Below are positions 1 to 6,310 of a stretch of DNA of 7,385 nucleotides, piece after piece (the first letter of the stretch is position 1; the number at the start of each line of letters is the position of its first letter). The notes beneath the pieces were generated by a model, which ran no database searches, was not told where the DNA came from, and saw only the letters and a list, made by a program, of their open reading frames with translations. Source of the DNA: JBPEXY01 sp052031065. Lineage in GTDB: Bacteria > Pseudomonadota > Gammaproteobacteria > Immundisolibacterales > Immundisolibacteraceae. The stretch spans positions 1 to 7,385 of the forward strand of contig JBPEXY010000128.1 in NCBI GenBank assembly GCA_052031065.1. The letters run 5' to 3'. The translations under genes were made by a program, and so were the position numbers.

Positions 1-28
1 GATCGTAGATGGACCGGAACATGGGCAT
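1..28 (-). CDS. 5' end of a third operon gene (possible acyl-CoA dehydrogenase), cut by window edge
   Basis: Only nine codons are visible. Reading leftwards from an ATG at 28-26 gives MPMFRSIYD, open to the edge; an internal ATG at 22-20 is an alternative start. The first codon lies 4 nt past the stop of the upstream acyl-CoA dehydrogenase gene, the spacing expected of an operon partner. From memory, a group of bacterial acyl-CoA dehydrogenases begins with a similar 'F-R-x-I-Y/F' stretch, so a second dehydrogenase is my guess. No strong ribosome binding site is visible (only AAGG, about 13 nt upstream), so translational coupling would be needed. Nine residues cannot prove a family, and this could also be a chance open stretch. 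Confidence 0.4.
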
Positions 29-32
29 CGCA

Positions 33-1193
33 CTAGTAGGACCTTGGCATACCCAAATCGTGTTGAGCGATGTAGTTGAGGGTCATCTCATCGGTCACCG
101 GGGCAATACGGTTAAGACGCAAGTTGCGATAGTGCCGCTCTACTCCACTCTCGGCGATATATCCGGCGCCGCCGAGAGTCTGAATGGCACGATCTGCAGC
201 AAACAGGGCAGCGTGTGACGCTGCGTATTTAGCGTGGGCAGATTGAACACCACACTCTTTACCCTGATCATAGAGCCAGGCGGCTTCGAACACCTTGAGC
301 CTGGCAACTTCCAGCTGCACCCGGGCTTCGGCAAGTGGGAACTGTAACCCCTGGTGGGTGCCGATGGGTTTACCCCACACTGATCGTTCTCCGGCAAATT
401 CAACAGCCTTTTTAATCAGATAGTTACCCGTGCCGACACAGCCTGCCGCAATGACAAACCGTTCCGGGTTTAGCACCCCATAGAGCGCGCGCCAGGCACC
501 GCCCTCACCGCCCAGCAGGTTTTCGGCAGGCACTTCGAAGTTGTCAAAAAACACTGCATTGGTGTCCATGAATCGCGAGCCCATTTTTTTAAACGGCCGC
601 GCTTCGATTCGGTCGCTTGGCAGATCACCGATTAATAACGAGACTCCCGCGGTCCGATTGTTGGGGTCATAAGGTGATGTGCGGGCAAGCACCACAATGC
701 GGTCGGCATTGGCAACATTGGATATATAGACTTTCTGACCATTTATCCGGTAAACATCGCCGTCGCGTTTTGCTTCCAGTCTTATCTGGCTGACATTGGA
801 GCCTGCATCGGGTTCAGTAAAGGCACCGGACCAGAGCTCACCACCAATCAACTTTGGCAGATACTCCCTTTTTTGCTCTTCACTGCCGCCGGACATTACC
901 GCACAGCCACCAAATACCGGGCCACCGACAAAAATCATTGAACCTTCGCAGGCCCCAGCTTCGCCCAGGGCTTCCGAAGCGATACAGAGATCGAGCATAC
1001 CCATACCGCTGCCGCCATACTCCTCTGGCAGGCTGATACCGAGCAGACCCTGCTCGGCGCAGACATTCCAGAATTCGCGCGGGAAGCGGTGTTCGTCCTC
1101 GATCCCGGCCCAGTACTCCTCAGGAAAATCTGCGGCGATCTTATGACAAAGATCGCGCAAAATGAGCTGTTCTTCGCTGAAATCAAAATTCAT
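33..1193 (-). CDS. Acyl-CoA dehydrogenase family flavoprotein
   Basis: FAD-dependent alpha,beta-dehydrogenation of an acyl-CoA thioester, presumably passing electrons to ETF in the cytoplasm. The protein has 386 residues counted from the ATG at 1193, normal for the family, with the expected order: helical N-domain from MNFDFSEEQ, middle beta-domain with FTEPDAGS (about 125-132), and C-terminal helical domain with GKPIGTHQGLQF (about 274-285) and QTLGGAGY (about 338-345). The usual catalytic Glu of MCAD/SCAD (in YEGT near the C-terminus) is replaced here by A-P-V-T, with Pro365. A Glu in NPERFVIAAG (Glu244) matches the alternative base position known from isovaleryl-CoA and long-chain dehydrogenases. 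A GTG at 1199 overlaps the upstream stop as GTGA and would add two residues. I prefer ATG 1193 because AGGGA at 1207-1203 is 9 nt from it but only 3 nt from the GTG. The gene follows the crotonase gene with essentially no gap, so the two are cotranscribed. Family is certain; substrate unknown. Confidence 0.95.
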   Translation of the reverse strand: MNFDFSEEQLILRDLCHKIAADFPEEYWAGIEDEHRFPREFWNVCAEQGLLGISLPEEYGGSGMGMLDLCIASEALGEAGACEGSMIFVGGPVFGGCAVMSGGSEEQKREYLPKLIGGELWSGAFTEPDAGSNVSQIRLEAKRDGDVYRINGQKVYISNVANADRIVVLARTSPYDPNNRTAGVSLLIGDLPSDRIEARPFKKMGSRFMDTNAVFFDNFEVPAENLLGGEGGAWRALYGVLNPERFVIAAGCVGTGNYLIKKAVEFAGERSVWGKPIGTHQGLQFPLAEARVQLEVARLKVFEAAWLYDQGKECGVQSAHAKYAASHAALFAADRAIQTLGGAGYIAESGVERHYRNLRLNRIAPVTDEMTLNYIAQHDLGMPRSY

Positions 1194-1195
1194 CG

Positions 1196-2017
1196 TCACA
1201 CATCCCTGGTCAGTTTGTAAGTCTGTGTACCGGGCTTGAATTCACGTTTTTTGAAAGATGACAGCGCGGTGCGGATCCAGTCATCGTTGGTTTCACGCGA
1301 CAGCTCCCAAAGTTTCGCCATTTCATAATCAATCGCAGGCTCGAAATCCATCCATTTGACCTTTTCGTACACTTCTTTGGTTTTGGTCAATACAACGCGG
1401 CCTTTATTGGTGAGCATGTTCACCACTCGCTCACATTCTGCGTCCAGCTCGGCTCCAGGCACCGCACGGGTGACATAGCCAAGTTCTACACCCTGCTCAC
1501 CGGTGAAGGTTTCCGCCGTCAGAGCGTAATAGAGCGCCTGTTTGCGCGCCGGCATATTGTGAGCATAGGACCAGGTGGTTCCACCGCCGGGAAAGATGCC
1601 AAAGTTAACTTCCGACAGACCCCAGACCGATTCGTTGGCAGCAAGCACAATGTCACAGATACCAGCCAGCTCCATACCACCGCCGAAACACCAACCGTTG
1701 ACCTTGGCGATAGTTACCGCCGGGCAGTTTTTTACCGCCGTGAACCAGCTAAAACCGTTGGTATTGATCTCTTCCATCTTCTCGAGATCATCGAAGGGCT
1801 CGAGAAAGCACCCTTCCAGATCCATACCTGCGCAGAAAGATTCCGCAACGCCGGTAATCACCAGCACCTTGACCTGTTTCCAGTCCATGTCACGCATCAC
1901 CTCGGCCATTTCCGCGTGCAGGGCCGGGCTCATACAGTTTTTCTTCTCCGGGCGATTAAGGGTGACGGTCGCGACATAATCAGACAGCTCAACAATCACA
2001 TTATCGTAGTTGCTCAT
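1196..2017 (-). CDS. Enoyl-CoA hydratase/isomerase family protein, p-hydroxycinnamoyl-CoA hydratase/lyase-like
   Basis: Crotonase-fold enzyme of 273 residues acting on a CoA thioester. It resembles the feruloyl/p-hydroxycinnamoyl-CoA hydratase-lyase of Pseudomonas (compared from memory) along its length: LNRPEKKNCMSP (20-31), CAGMDL (62-67, oxyanion-hole side), KVNGWCFGGG (105-114), GLSEVNFGI (133-141), ALYYALT (161-167) and the C-terminal KPGTQTYK (261-268). The active site differs, however. Glu116 in GGMELAG sits where the lyase has Ser123, and Met233 in DYEMAK where the lyase has Tyr239. Glu136 matches lyase Glu143. Glu116 and Glu136 therefore reproduce the two-glutamate pair of ordinary enoyl-CoA hydratases (rat Glu144/Glu164). 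The likely reaction is hydration of an enoyl-CoA, perhaps bulky or aromatic; cleavage to an aldehyde and acetyl-CoA is less certain. The start is supported by GAGGA 5 nt upstream. It is the first gene of the minus-strand operon. Confidence 0.93.
   Translation of the reverse strand: MSNYDNVIVELSDYVATVTLNRPEKKNCMSPALHAEMAEVMRDMDWKQVKVLVITGVAESFCAGMDLEGCFLEPFDDLEKMEEINTNGFSWFTAVKNCPAVTIAKVNGWCFGGGMELAGICDIVLAANESVWGLSEVNFGIFPGGGTTWSYAHNMPARKQALYYALTAETFTGEQGVELGYVTRAVPGAELDAECERVVNMLTNKGRVVLTKTKEVYEKVKWMDFEPAIDYEMAKLWELSRETNDDWIRTALSSFKKREFKPGTQTYKLTRDV
1203..1207 (-). promoter_or_regulatory. Ribosome binding site of the acyl-CoA dehydrogenase gene
   Basis: AGGGA on the minus strand lies inside the last codons of the crotonase gene. 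It is 9 nt before ATG 1193 and 3 nt before the alternative GTG 1199, and so favours the ATG start. Confidence 0.5.
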
Positions 2018-2083
2018 TGCATTCCTCTTCTTTATAAAACAATAAGTTATAGGTGAATTCTAATTTATTTTCTTAACAAATAA

Positions 2084-2099
2084 GCGGTTAACTCACCGC
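2084..2099. repeat. Inverted repeat GCGGT-N6-ACCGC, candidate operator
   Basis: Perfect 5-bp arms (GCGGT at 2084-2088, ACCGC at 2095-2099) flank TAACTC, about 67 bp upstream of the crotonase start. The size and place suit a dimeric repressor such as a TetR, GntR or MarR type, but arms this short can arise by chance and no regulator gene lies in the window. Confidence 0.25.
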
Positions 2100-2108
2100 C
2101 CCTTTTCA

Positions 2109-2246
2109 TCACCAGCGTTTCCGCTCCGAAGCATCATACCTGACGGCTAGATCGAAACGATGTCTATTTTCGTGGCACAGGTTCATGCAGACAATGGTTT
2201 CCTGCCGCTCATTTGGCCGCATAGACAACAAGGTGAACACATCCAC
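2109..2246 (-). pseudogene. Short open stretch, possible 3' remnant of a lost gene or a small protein
   Basis: From a GTG at 2246 to TGA at 2111-2109 there are 45 codons, following an in-frame TAG. The translation (starting VDVFTLLSMRPNERQE, ending YDASERKRW) looks more protein-like than random, with alternating hydrophobic strands and a charged end. It loosely recalls the beta-rich C-terminal domain of GH13 sugar phosphorylases, but that impression is from memory and weak. There is no ribosome binding site before the GTG, and an internal ATG at 2222 has none either. It could be a decayed gene tail, a short peptide or chance. Confidence 0.2.
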
Positions 2247-2354
2247 CGCCTAATCAGGCATTATTAGTAATCTAAGAGGTTAATGTTCTACCTGGCCTTT
2301 CAGCTTTACGGACAGAGATAAAAGCGTTACGGCATAAGCCCAAAACGTTTGAAA

Positions 2355-2360
2355 GGAGGA
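2355..2360 (+). promoter_or_regulatory. Shine-Dalgarno of the amidohydrolase gene
   Basis: AAAGGAGGA just before ATG 2364 is a near-perfect ribosome binding site, with about 3-4 nt spacing. A TTG at 2349 is in frame, but starting there would place this site inside the coding region, so ATG 2364 is the start. Confidence 0.8.
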
Positions 2361-2363
2361 TTG

Positions 2364-4046
2364 ATGAGCGACACCATACTGATTAAAAGTGGTTTGATCG
2401 TGGATGGCAGCGGTCGTCCCGGTTTTAACGGCGATATCCTGTTAAAGGGTAATTCGATAGCCGCTATTGGAACTGACCTGAATACTTCTGCGAATCAAAC
2501 TATTGATGCGACTAACCGGGTAGTGGCCCCCGGCTTTATTGACCCTCACACCCACTATGATGCCCAGATCTGCTGGGATCAAACCCTAACCAGCTCTGCC
2601 GCCCACGGCGTGACCAGTGTTGTGCTTGGAAACTGCGGGGTTGGCATCGCGCCGTGCAAGCCGGAAGCACGGGAGATAACGGCCAACGATCTGGTCAACG
2701 TAGAAGCCATCCCTTACGAGGTACTAAGCGCGGGTATTACCTGGGATTGGCAGACCTATCCTGAATATATGCAGGCGGCCTTTAGCCGTGGTTCGAGTAT
2801 TAACCTCGGCTTTCTGCTGCCACTCTCTGCGTTGCGCCACTATGTCATGGGGGAGCAGGCGCTGGAGCGCGAGGCAACTGCCGAGGAGACTCGCCAGATG
2901 TCTCGGTTGCTTGCGGAGGCGATGGAGGCTGGGGCTCTTGGTTTCAGCTTCACGATTCTTAAACAGCACATTGGCTTCGCCGGACGCCCCCTTTGCTGTC
3001 GCAATGCCAGTCGCGATGAACTGAAAGCGTTAGCTAATGTACTGCGGGAATGTGGCCGCGGTGTGATTCAGGTCGCCTGTGGCAGTGCAGCAGGCCGGCT
3101 GGATGACAGTGGGCGCGAATTGCTCGACTTTCTACTCCGGGAAAGCGAACGCCCAGTCACCTGGGCATTTTTGTTGGTACCGCCGGACAACCCGGAGGTT
3201 GTCGGCGATACCCTTGAAAGTACTAATGATCTGTTTGCTCGAGGCGCCGTTCCACAGGTCTCTTGCCGCCCTTTTATGACCCAGCTGGAAGTGGGGAAGC
3301 CATTTCTGTTTGCCGATCGCAAGAGTTTTCACCAGGTGATCAACCTGCCCCGTGAAGAACAGCGCAAGGCTTATATGGACCCGGCTTTTCGCCGCGCCGC
3401 CCGTGAGGAACTGGAAAGCTCTGCAGGAGTTTTCTCCAATGGCTGGAACCGGGTTGAGCTGCAGGAATACAGTAATCCCGAGCTGGAGAGGTTTATGGGC
3501 CGCTCGCTGGCCATCGTTGCGCAGGAAGAAGGCAAGCATCCGCTCGATCTGTTTCTCGATCTGGCGTTGGAGTACGACTACGATCTTCGTTATATGTACG
3601 ATATCGCCAACATTGATGAAACCTGGGTTCGTCACCTGATAACGGATAAACGTACACTGATTGGCGTTTCTGATAGCGGCGCCCATGTCGACCAGCTGTG
3701 TGATGCGGGTTATGCGACCTGGATGATGGGCACCTGGGTGCGAGAGCGGCAGGCATTGTCGCTTGAACATGCGGTGCGCCGTTTGACCTTTGATCAGGCC
3801 GAATTTCTCGGATTTCCAGACCGCGGTCGCCTGGCAGTCGGCGCGGCGGCAGACGTGGTGGTTTTCGACCCGCTAACTATTGGCACGGACCGGTTTGCAT
3901 CACCGCAGTTTGATCTGCCCGGCGGTGCCCGGCGTCTGGTAGCGCCCGCAAGAGGGGTAGAAACCGTGATTGTTAACGGTGCAGTTGTAATGCGTAACGA
4001 TACGGCTACCGGAGAGTTGACCGGCCAGCAACTAAAGCCGGGTTAA
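2364..4046 (+). CDS. Amidohydrolase, D-aminoacylase (N-acyl-D-amino-acid deacylase) family
   Basis: Metal-dependent hydrolase of 560 residues, predicted to cleave an amide bond (an N-acyl amino acid or other amide conjugate); no signal peptide, so cytoplasmic. The N-terminal small beta-domain (1-55) leads into the TIM barrel with VAPGFIDPHTHYD (His62, His64) and VVLGNCGVGIAP (Cys91, the D-aminoacylase bridging Cys). GVSDSGAHVD carries Asp437, the catalytic Asp. The C-terminal part (about 488-545) returns to the beta-domain with RGRLAVGAAADVVVFD. The T-H-[MI]-R histidine and the next histidine that bind the tight zinc in D-aminoacylase are not seen: the matching places read GVIQVACG (233-240) and PVTWAFLL (264-271). 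The protein is also longer than classical D-aminoacylases (about 480), which fits a separate subfamily often annotated only as 'amidohydrolase'. The gene stands alone, divergent from the acyl-CoA operon, and may serve the same catabolic route. Superfamily is sure; substrate unknown. Confidence 0.9.
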   Translation: MSDTILIKSGLIVDGSGRPGFNGDILLKGNSIAAIGTDLNTSANQTIDATNRVVAPGFIDPHTHYDAQICWDQTLTSSAAHGVTSVVLGNCGVGIAPCKPEAREITANDLVNVEAIPYEVLSAGITWDWQTYPEYMQAAFSRGSSINLGFLLPLSALRHYVMGEQALEREATAEETRQMSRLLAEAMEAGALGFSFTILKQHIGFAGRPLCCRNASRDELKALANVLRECGRGVIQVACGSAAGRLDDSGRELLDFLLRESERPVTWAFLLVPPDNPEVVGDTLESTNDLFARGAVPQVSCRPFMTQLEVGKPFLFADRKSFHQVINLPREEQRKAYMDPAFRRAAREELESSAGVFSNGWNRVELQEYSNPELERFMGRSLAIVAQEEGKHPLDLFLDLALEYDYDLRYMYDIANIDETWVRHLITDKRTLIGVSDSGAHVDQLCDAGYATWMMGTWVRERQALSLEHAVRRLTFDQAEFLGFPDRGRLAVGAAADVVVFDPLTIGTDRFASPQFDLPGGARRLVAPARGVETVIVNGAVVMRNDTATGELTGQQLKPG

Positions 4047-4131
4047 TTTTATGAAGATTACGGACTGGCCTACCTGACCAAATCTGACTAAATCAAGCAA
4101 CGCCGGATTGAGGTTTGAGCAGAGGACGCCC

Positions 4132-4794
4132 TTACGCCTTTGTCTCTACTATTTCGTCTGTTTCGGTATCGTCCTGAAGTTCATCGCGTTGCTTTCCTCC
4201 AACGATAGTCTCGTCAAGGTCGTCGGGCTCAATCTCAGCTGGCTCAACCTGCCTCGGTAGAGCGCCCTGATTCAACAGGGTGTCACTTTCATGATCTACC
4301 TCGTCGACCTCTGAACTATGTGCCGCCAGGACTTTATCTTCGCTATCATCCATGTCAGAGTCGTAATTGATCACGGTGTCATCCTCTCCTCCAGCATAAG
4401 TTGCTGATGGATCGCCACCCTGGCCGGAAATCTCCGTGACCGTTATATCTTCAGCATCAGCGTATGCTGGCTCTTCATGATCAGCGTCAGGCTCGACATT
4501 CAAGCTAAAACTGGGTGGAGGAAATGGCGAAACAGGAAAAGGCACCTGATCACTTTTCATGATGACATAATCAGCTATCTGAGATGCATAACAGACAATC
4601 CTGTCTCCCCGCTGCAGTAGCGCCGCAGGTGCTCGGGACCCGGTGACCAGTTGAAGCATCAGGGCGACAAAAATAAAAAAGATAGCTATCGGCACCAGAA
4701 TCAAACTCAACAGGAAGAGGTAGAGCAGGCTCAATACCCCTCGAACCAGAGTGCTTATTCTGCTAACGCGTTGACTCGTAACCGTTGGTGACAT
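4132..4794 (-). CDS. DUF4389-domain membrane protein with long acidic tail
   Basis: A 220-residue protein in two parts. Residues 1-18 are basic (Arg9, Arg12, Arg18) and precede a strongly hydrophobic stretch at about 19-50, long enough for one long or two closely packed membrane helices. The segment LQLVTG (47-52), the helix QIADYVIMKSD (72-82) and the end VPFPVSPFP (84-92) fit the DUF4389 pattern of membrane segment, L-x-T-G, amphipathic helix and P-F-P-F; function is unknown. Residues 101-220 are low in complexity and very acidic: I count 40 Asp/Glu against 5 Lys/Arg, so this part is probably disordered. By the positive-inside rule the basic N-terminus should be cytoplasmic; the side of the tail depends on the helix count. 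AGGA 8 nt upstream supports the start. It lies about 100 nt downstream of gdhA on the same strand, convergent with the amidohydrolase gene. A function cannot be inferred. Confidence 0.85.
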   Translation of the reverse strand: MSPTVTSQRVSRISTLVRGVLSLLYLFLLSLILVPIAIFFIFVALMLQLVTGSRAPAALLQRGDRIVCYASQIADYVIMKSDQVPFPVSPFPPPSFSLNVEPDADHEEPAYADAEDITVTEISGQGGDPSATYAGGEDDTVINYDSDMDDSEDKVLAAHSSEVDEVDHESDTLLNQGALPRQVEPAEIEPDDLDETIVGGKQRDELQDDTETDEIVETKA

Positions 4795-4895
4795 CTAGTT
4801 TGTCCTAGGAGCGATTACCATTTCAGGGCATGAACGAGATTCTGATTGTATAGCGTGTATGATTCAACACTTCGGAATTCCCCGTGAGGAATTGG

Positions 4896-6245
4896 TCACA
4901 TGATGCCATAGGAGATGATTGCGTCGGCCACTTTAATAAAGCCCGCAATATTTGCTCCTTTTACATAATCGACACCCTGTTCAGATGCCCCATATTCAAC
5001 ACATTGATCGTGAATATTGCCCATGATCTGGCGCAAGCGGTGGTTGAGTTCATCCCGGTCCCAGGCGAGACGCATGCTGTTTTGCGACATTTCCAGCCCG
5101 GAAACGGCGACGCCGCCAGCGTTGGCGGCTTTACTCGGCGCAAACAGAACGTTTGCTTCTGCAAATGCCTCCATCGCCGCCGGTGAACTGGGCATATTTG
5201 CGCCCTCTGACACCGCCTTCACCCCATTAGCAATGAGTGTTCTGGCATCGTCGACATCGATTTCGTTCTGGGTCGCACACGGTAGCGCCAAATCACAGGG
5301 AATCTCCCAGGGTTTTTTGTTTTCCTGATAATTGACACCAAATTCGCTGGCATATTCGGATATCCGCCCCCTTAGCTGGTTTTTCAATTTCTTAATGAAA
5401 TCGAGCTTGTCAGCAGTAAAGCCGTCAGGATCATGGATATAGCCGCCAGAATCAGATAATGCGACCACTTTAGCGCCAAGAGACATCAGTTTTTCGGCGG
5501 CAAACTGGGCAACATTTCCCGATCCGGAAATGACCGCGGTTTTTCCTTCGACCGAGTTGCCGCAATGTTTGAGCATATCCTCCATCATGTAAACGCAGCC
5601 GTAGCCTGTCGCTTCGACGCGAATCTCACTGCCGCCGAATGAGAGCCCTTTTCCGGTCAATACGCCAGTAAACTGGTTCACGATCCGCTTGTACTGGCCA
5701 AACATGTAGCTGATTTCCCGCGGACCTACACCAATATCGCCAGCAGGCACATCGGTATCCGGGCCGATGTACCGGTAGAGTTCTGTCATAAAGGCCTGGC
5801 AAAACCGCATAATCTCCCGATCTGATTTACCCTTGGGATTAAAGTCCGCCCCACCCTTGGCACCACCGATGGGCAATCCTGTAAGGCTGTTTTTAAAGGT
5901 CTGTTCAAAAGCCAGAAACTTGAGCACGCTCAGGGTGACGTCGTGGTGAAATCGGATCCCCCCCTTGTAGGGGCCAATAGCGTTGTTGTGCTGAACCCGG
6001 TAACCACGATTGGCACGGATATTTCCATCATCATCCTCCCAACCGACCCTGAAGATAACGATACGATCCGGCTCGGTAAGTCGTTCAAGTATCTGCGCGT
6101 CTTCGTATTCGGGCCGTTCCGCGATAAAGGGAATGATCGTCGCGGCAACTTCATAGACTGCCTGATGAAATTCCAGCTCGCCGGGATTGCGGCGCTGCAG
6201 CCCCTCCATAAACTCCTGTAATCGCGTTTTTTCTGCACTATTCAT
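4896..6245 (-). CDS. gdhA: NADP-specific glutamate dehydrogenase
   Basis: Catalyses reductive amination of 2-oxoglutarate with ammonia and NADPH to give glutamate; a cytoplasmic hexamer and an ammonia-assimilation enzyme. The 449 residues match the small hexameric bacterial type (E. coli GdhA has 447). Substrate-site residues are all present: Lys94 in GPYKGGIRFH, Lys118 in FEQTFKNSL, catalytic Lys130 in PIGGAKGG and Asp170 in PAGDIGVG. The nucleotide-binding domain has EATGYG (211-216) and GSGNVAQ (241-247). SDSGG (264-268) after the second strand fits NADP rather than NAD use. KAANAGGVAVSGLEMSQN (372-389) is the usual C-terminal signature. GGAG lies 6 nt before the ATG. The gene begins 45 nt after the DsbA-like gene, with no clear promoter in the gap, so cotranscription is likely. 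Nothing is truncated. Confidence 0.98.
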   Translation of the reverse strand: MNSAEKTRLQEFMEGLQRRNPGELEFHQAVYEVAATIIPFIAERPEYEDAQILERLTEPDRIVIFRVGWEDDDGNIRANRGYRVQHNNAIGPYKGGIRFHHDVTLSVLKFLAFEQTFKNSLTGLPIGGAKGGADFNPKGKSDREIMRFCQAFMTELYRYIGPDTDVPAGDIGVGPREISYMFGQYKRIVNQFTGVLTGKGLSFGGSEIRVEATGYGCVYMMEDMLKHCGNSVEGKTAVISGSGNVAQFAAEKLMSLGAKVVALSDSGGYIHDPDGFTADKLDFIKKLKNQLRGRISEYASEFGVNYQENKKPWEIPCDLALPCATQNEIDVDDARTLIANGVKAVSEGANMPSSPAAMEAFAEANVLFAPSKAANAGGVAVSGLEMSQNSMRLAWDRDELNHRLRQIMGNIHDQCVEYGASEQGVDYVKGANIAGFIKVADAIISYGIM

Positions 6246-6279
6246 GGACTACTCCGACTTTAATAGCAGCCAACGTCAT

Positions 6280-6310
6280 GGTTTTTCAGATCAGGATTCA
6301 AAAACCTGAT
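6280..6310 (-). repeat. Overlapping inverted repeats at the DsbA-like/gdhA junction
   Basis: Two mutually exclusive stems share sequence here. GGTTTTT (6280-6286) pairs with AAAAACC (6300-6306), 7 bp with a 13-nt loop. ATCAGG (6290-6295) pairs with CCTGAT (6305-6310), 6 bp with a 9-nt loop. In the minus-strand transcript they cover the last codons and stop of the DsbA-like gene, just before the gdhA leader. Neither is followed by a U-run, so they do not look like intrinsic terminators. They might stabilise or process the mRNA; chance is possible. Confidence 0.35.

Larger units (their letters stand above)
2018..2363. other. Divergent intergenic region (346 bp)
   Basis: It lies between two divergent genes and must carry promoters in both directions. 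The part next to the crotonase gene (about 2031-2090) is AT-rich. I see no convincing sigma70 -35/-10 pair on either strand; TATAAC, read on the minus strand at about 2052-2047, is a possible -10 without a good -35. An inverted repeat at 2084-2099 and an imperfect AT-rich palindrome at 2260-2271 (ATTATTAGTAAT) are candidate regulator sites. A short minus-strand open stretch, described separately, fills 2109-2246. No RNA gene was recognised. Confidence 0.6.

Noticed and set aside
1559..2056. Plus-strand open frame (165 codons) opposite the crotonase gene
   Set aside because: It is antisense to conserved crotonase motifs, has no recognised family and would run through the crotonase start and ribosome binding site.
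2248..2259. GCCT-AATC-AGGC inverted repeat
   Set aside because: Four-bp arms are expected by chance in a region of this length and it has no supporting context.
2160..2267. Plus-strand 35-codon open frame starting MSIFVAQVHADN
   Set aside because: It has no ribosome binding site, overlaps a more protein-like minus-strand stretch and has no recognised similarity.
2349..2363. TTG at 2349 as start of the amidohydrolase
   Set aside because: The Shine-Dalgarno AAAGGAGGA would fall inside the coding sequence; ATG 2364 directly follows it.
3132..3770. Long minus-strand open frame (212 codons) inside the amidohydrolase gene
   Set aside because: It is antisense to a clearly conserved amidohydrolase frame, has no recognisable domain and is explained by codon bias of the real gene.
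4047..4131. Bidirectional terminator between the convergent amidohydrolase and DUF4389 genes
   Set aside because: Only scattered 4-bp complementarities were found, with no GC-rich stem and no T-run.
4876..4893. AATTCC-N6-GGAATT hairpin downstream of gdhA as a terminator
   Set aside because: The stem is only 6 bp, AT-rich, and not followed by a T-run on either strand.
6253..6290. Promoter for gdhA in the 45-nt gap (CTGAAA-N18-TATTAA on the minus strand)
   Set aside because: Matches are weak and the predicted transcript start would fall on the gdhA ribosome binding site.
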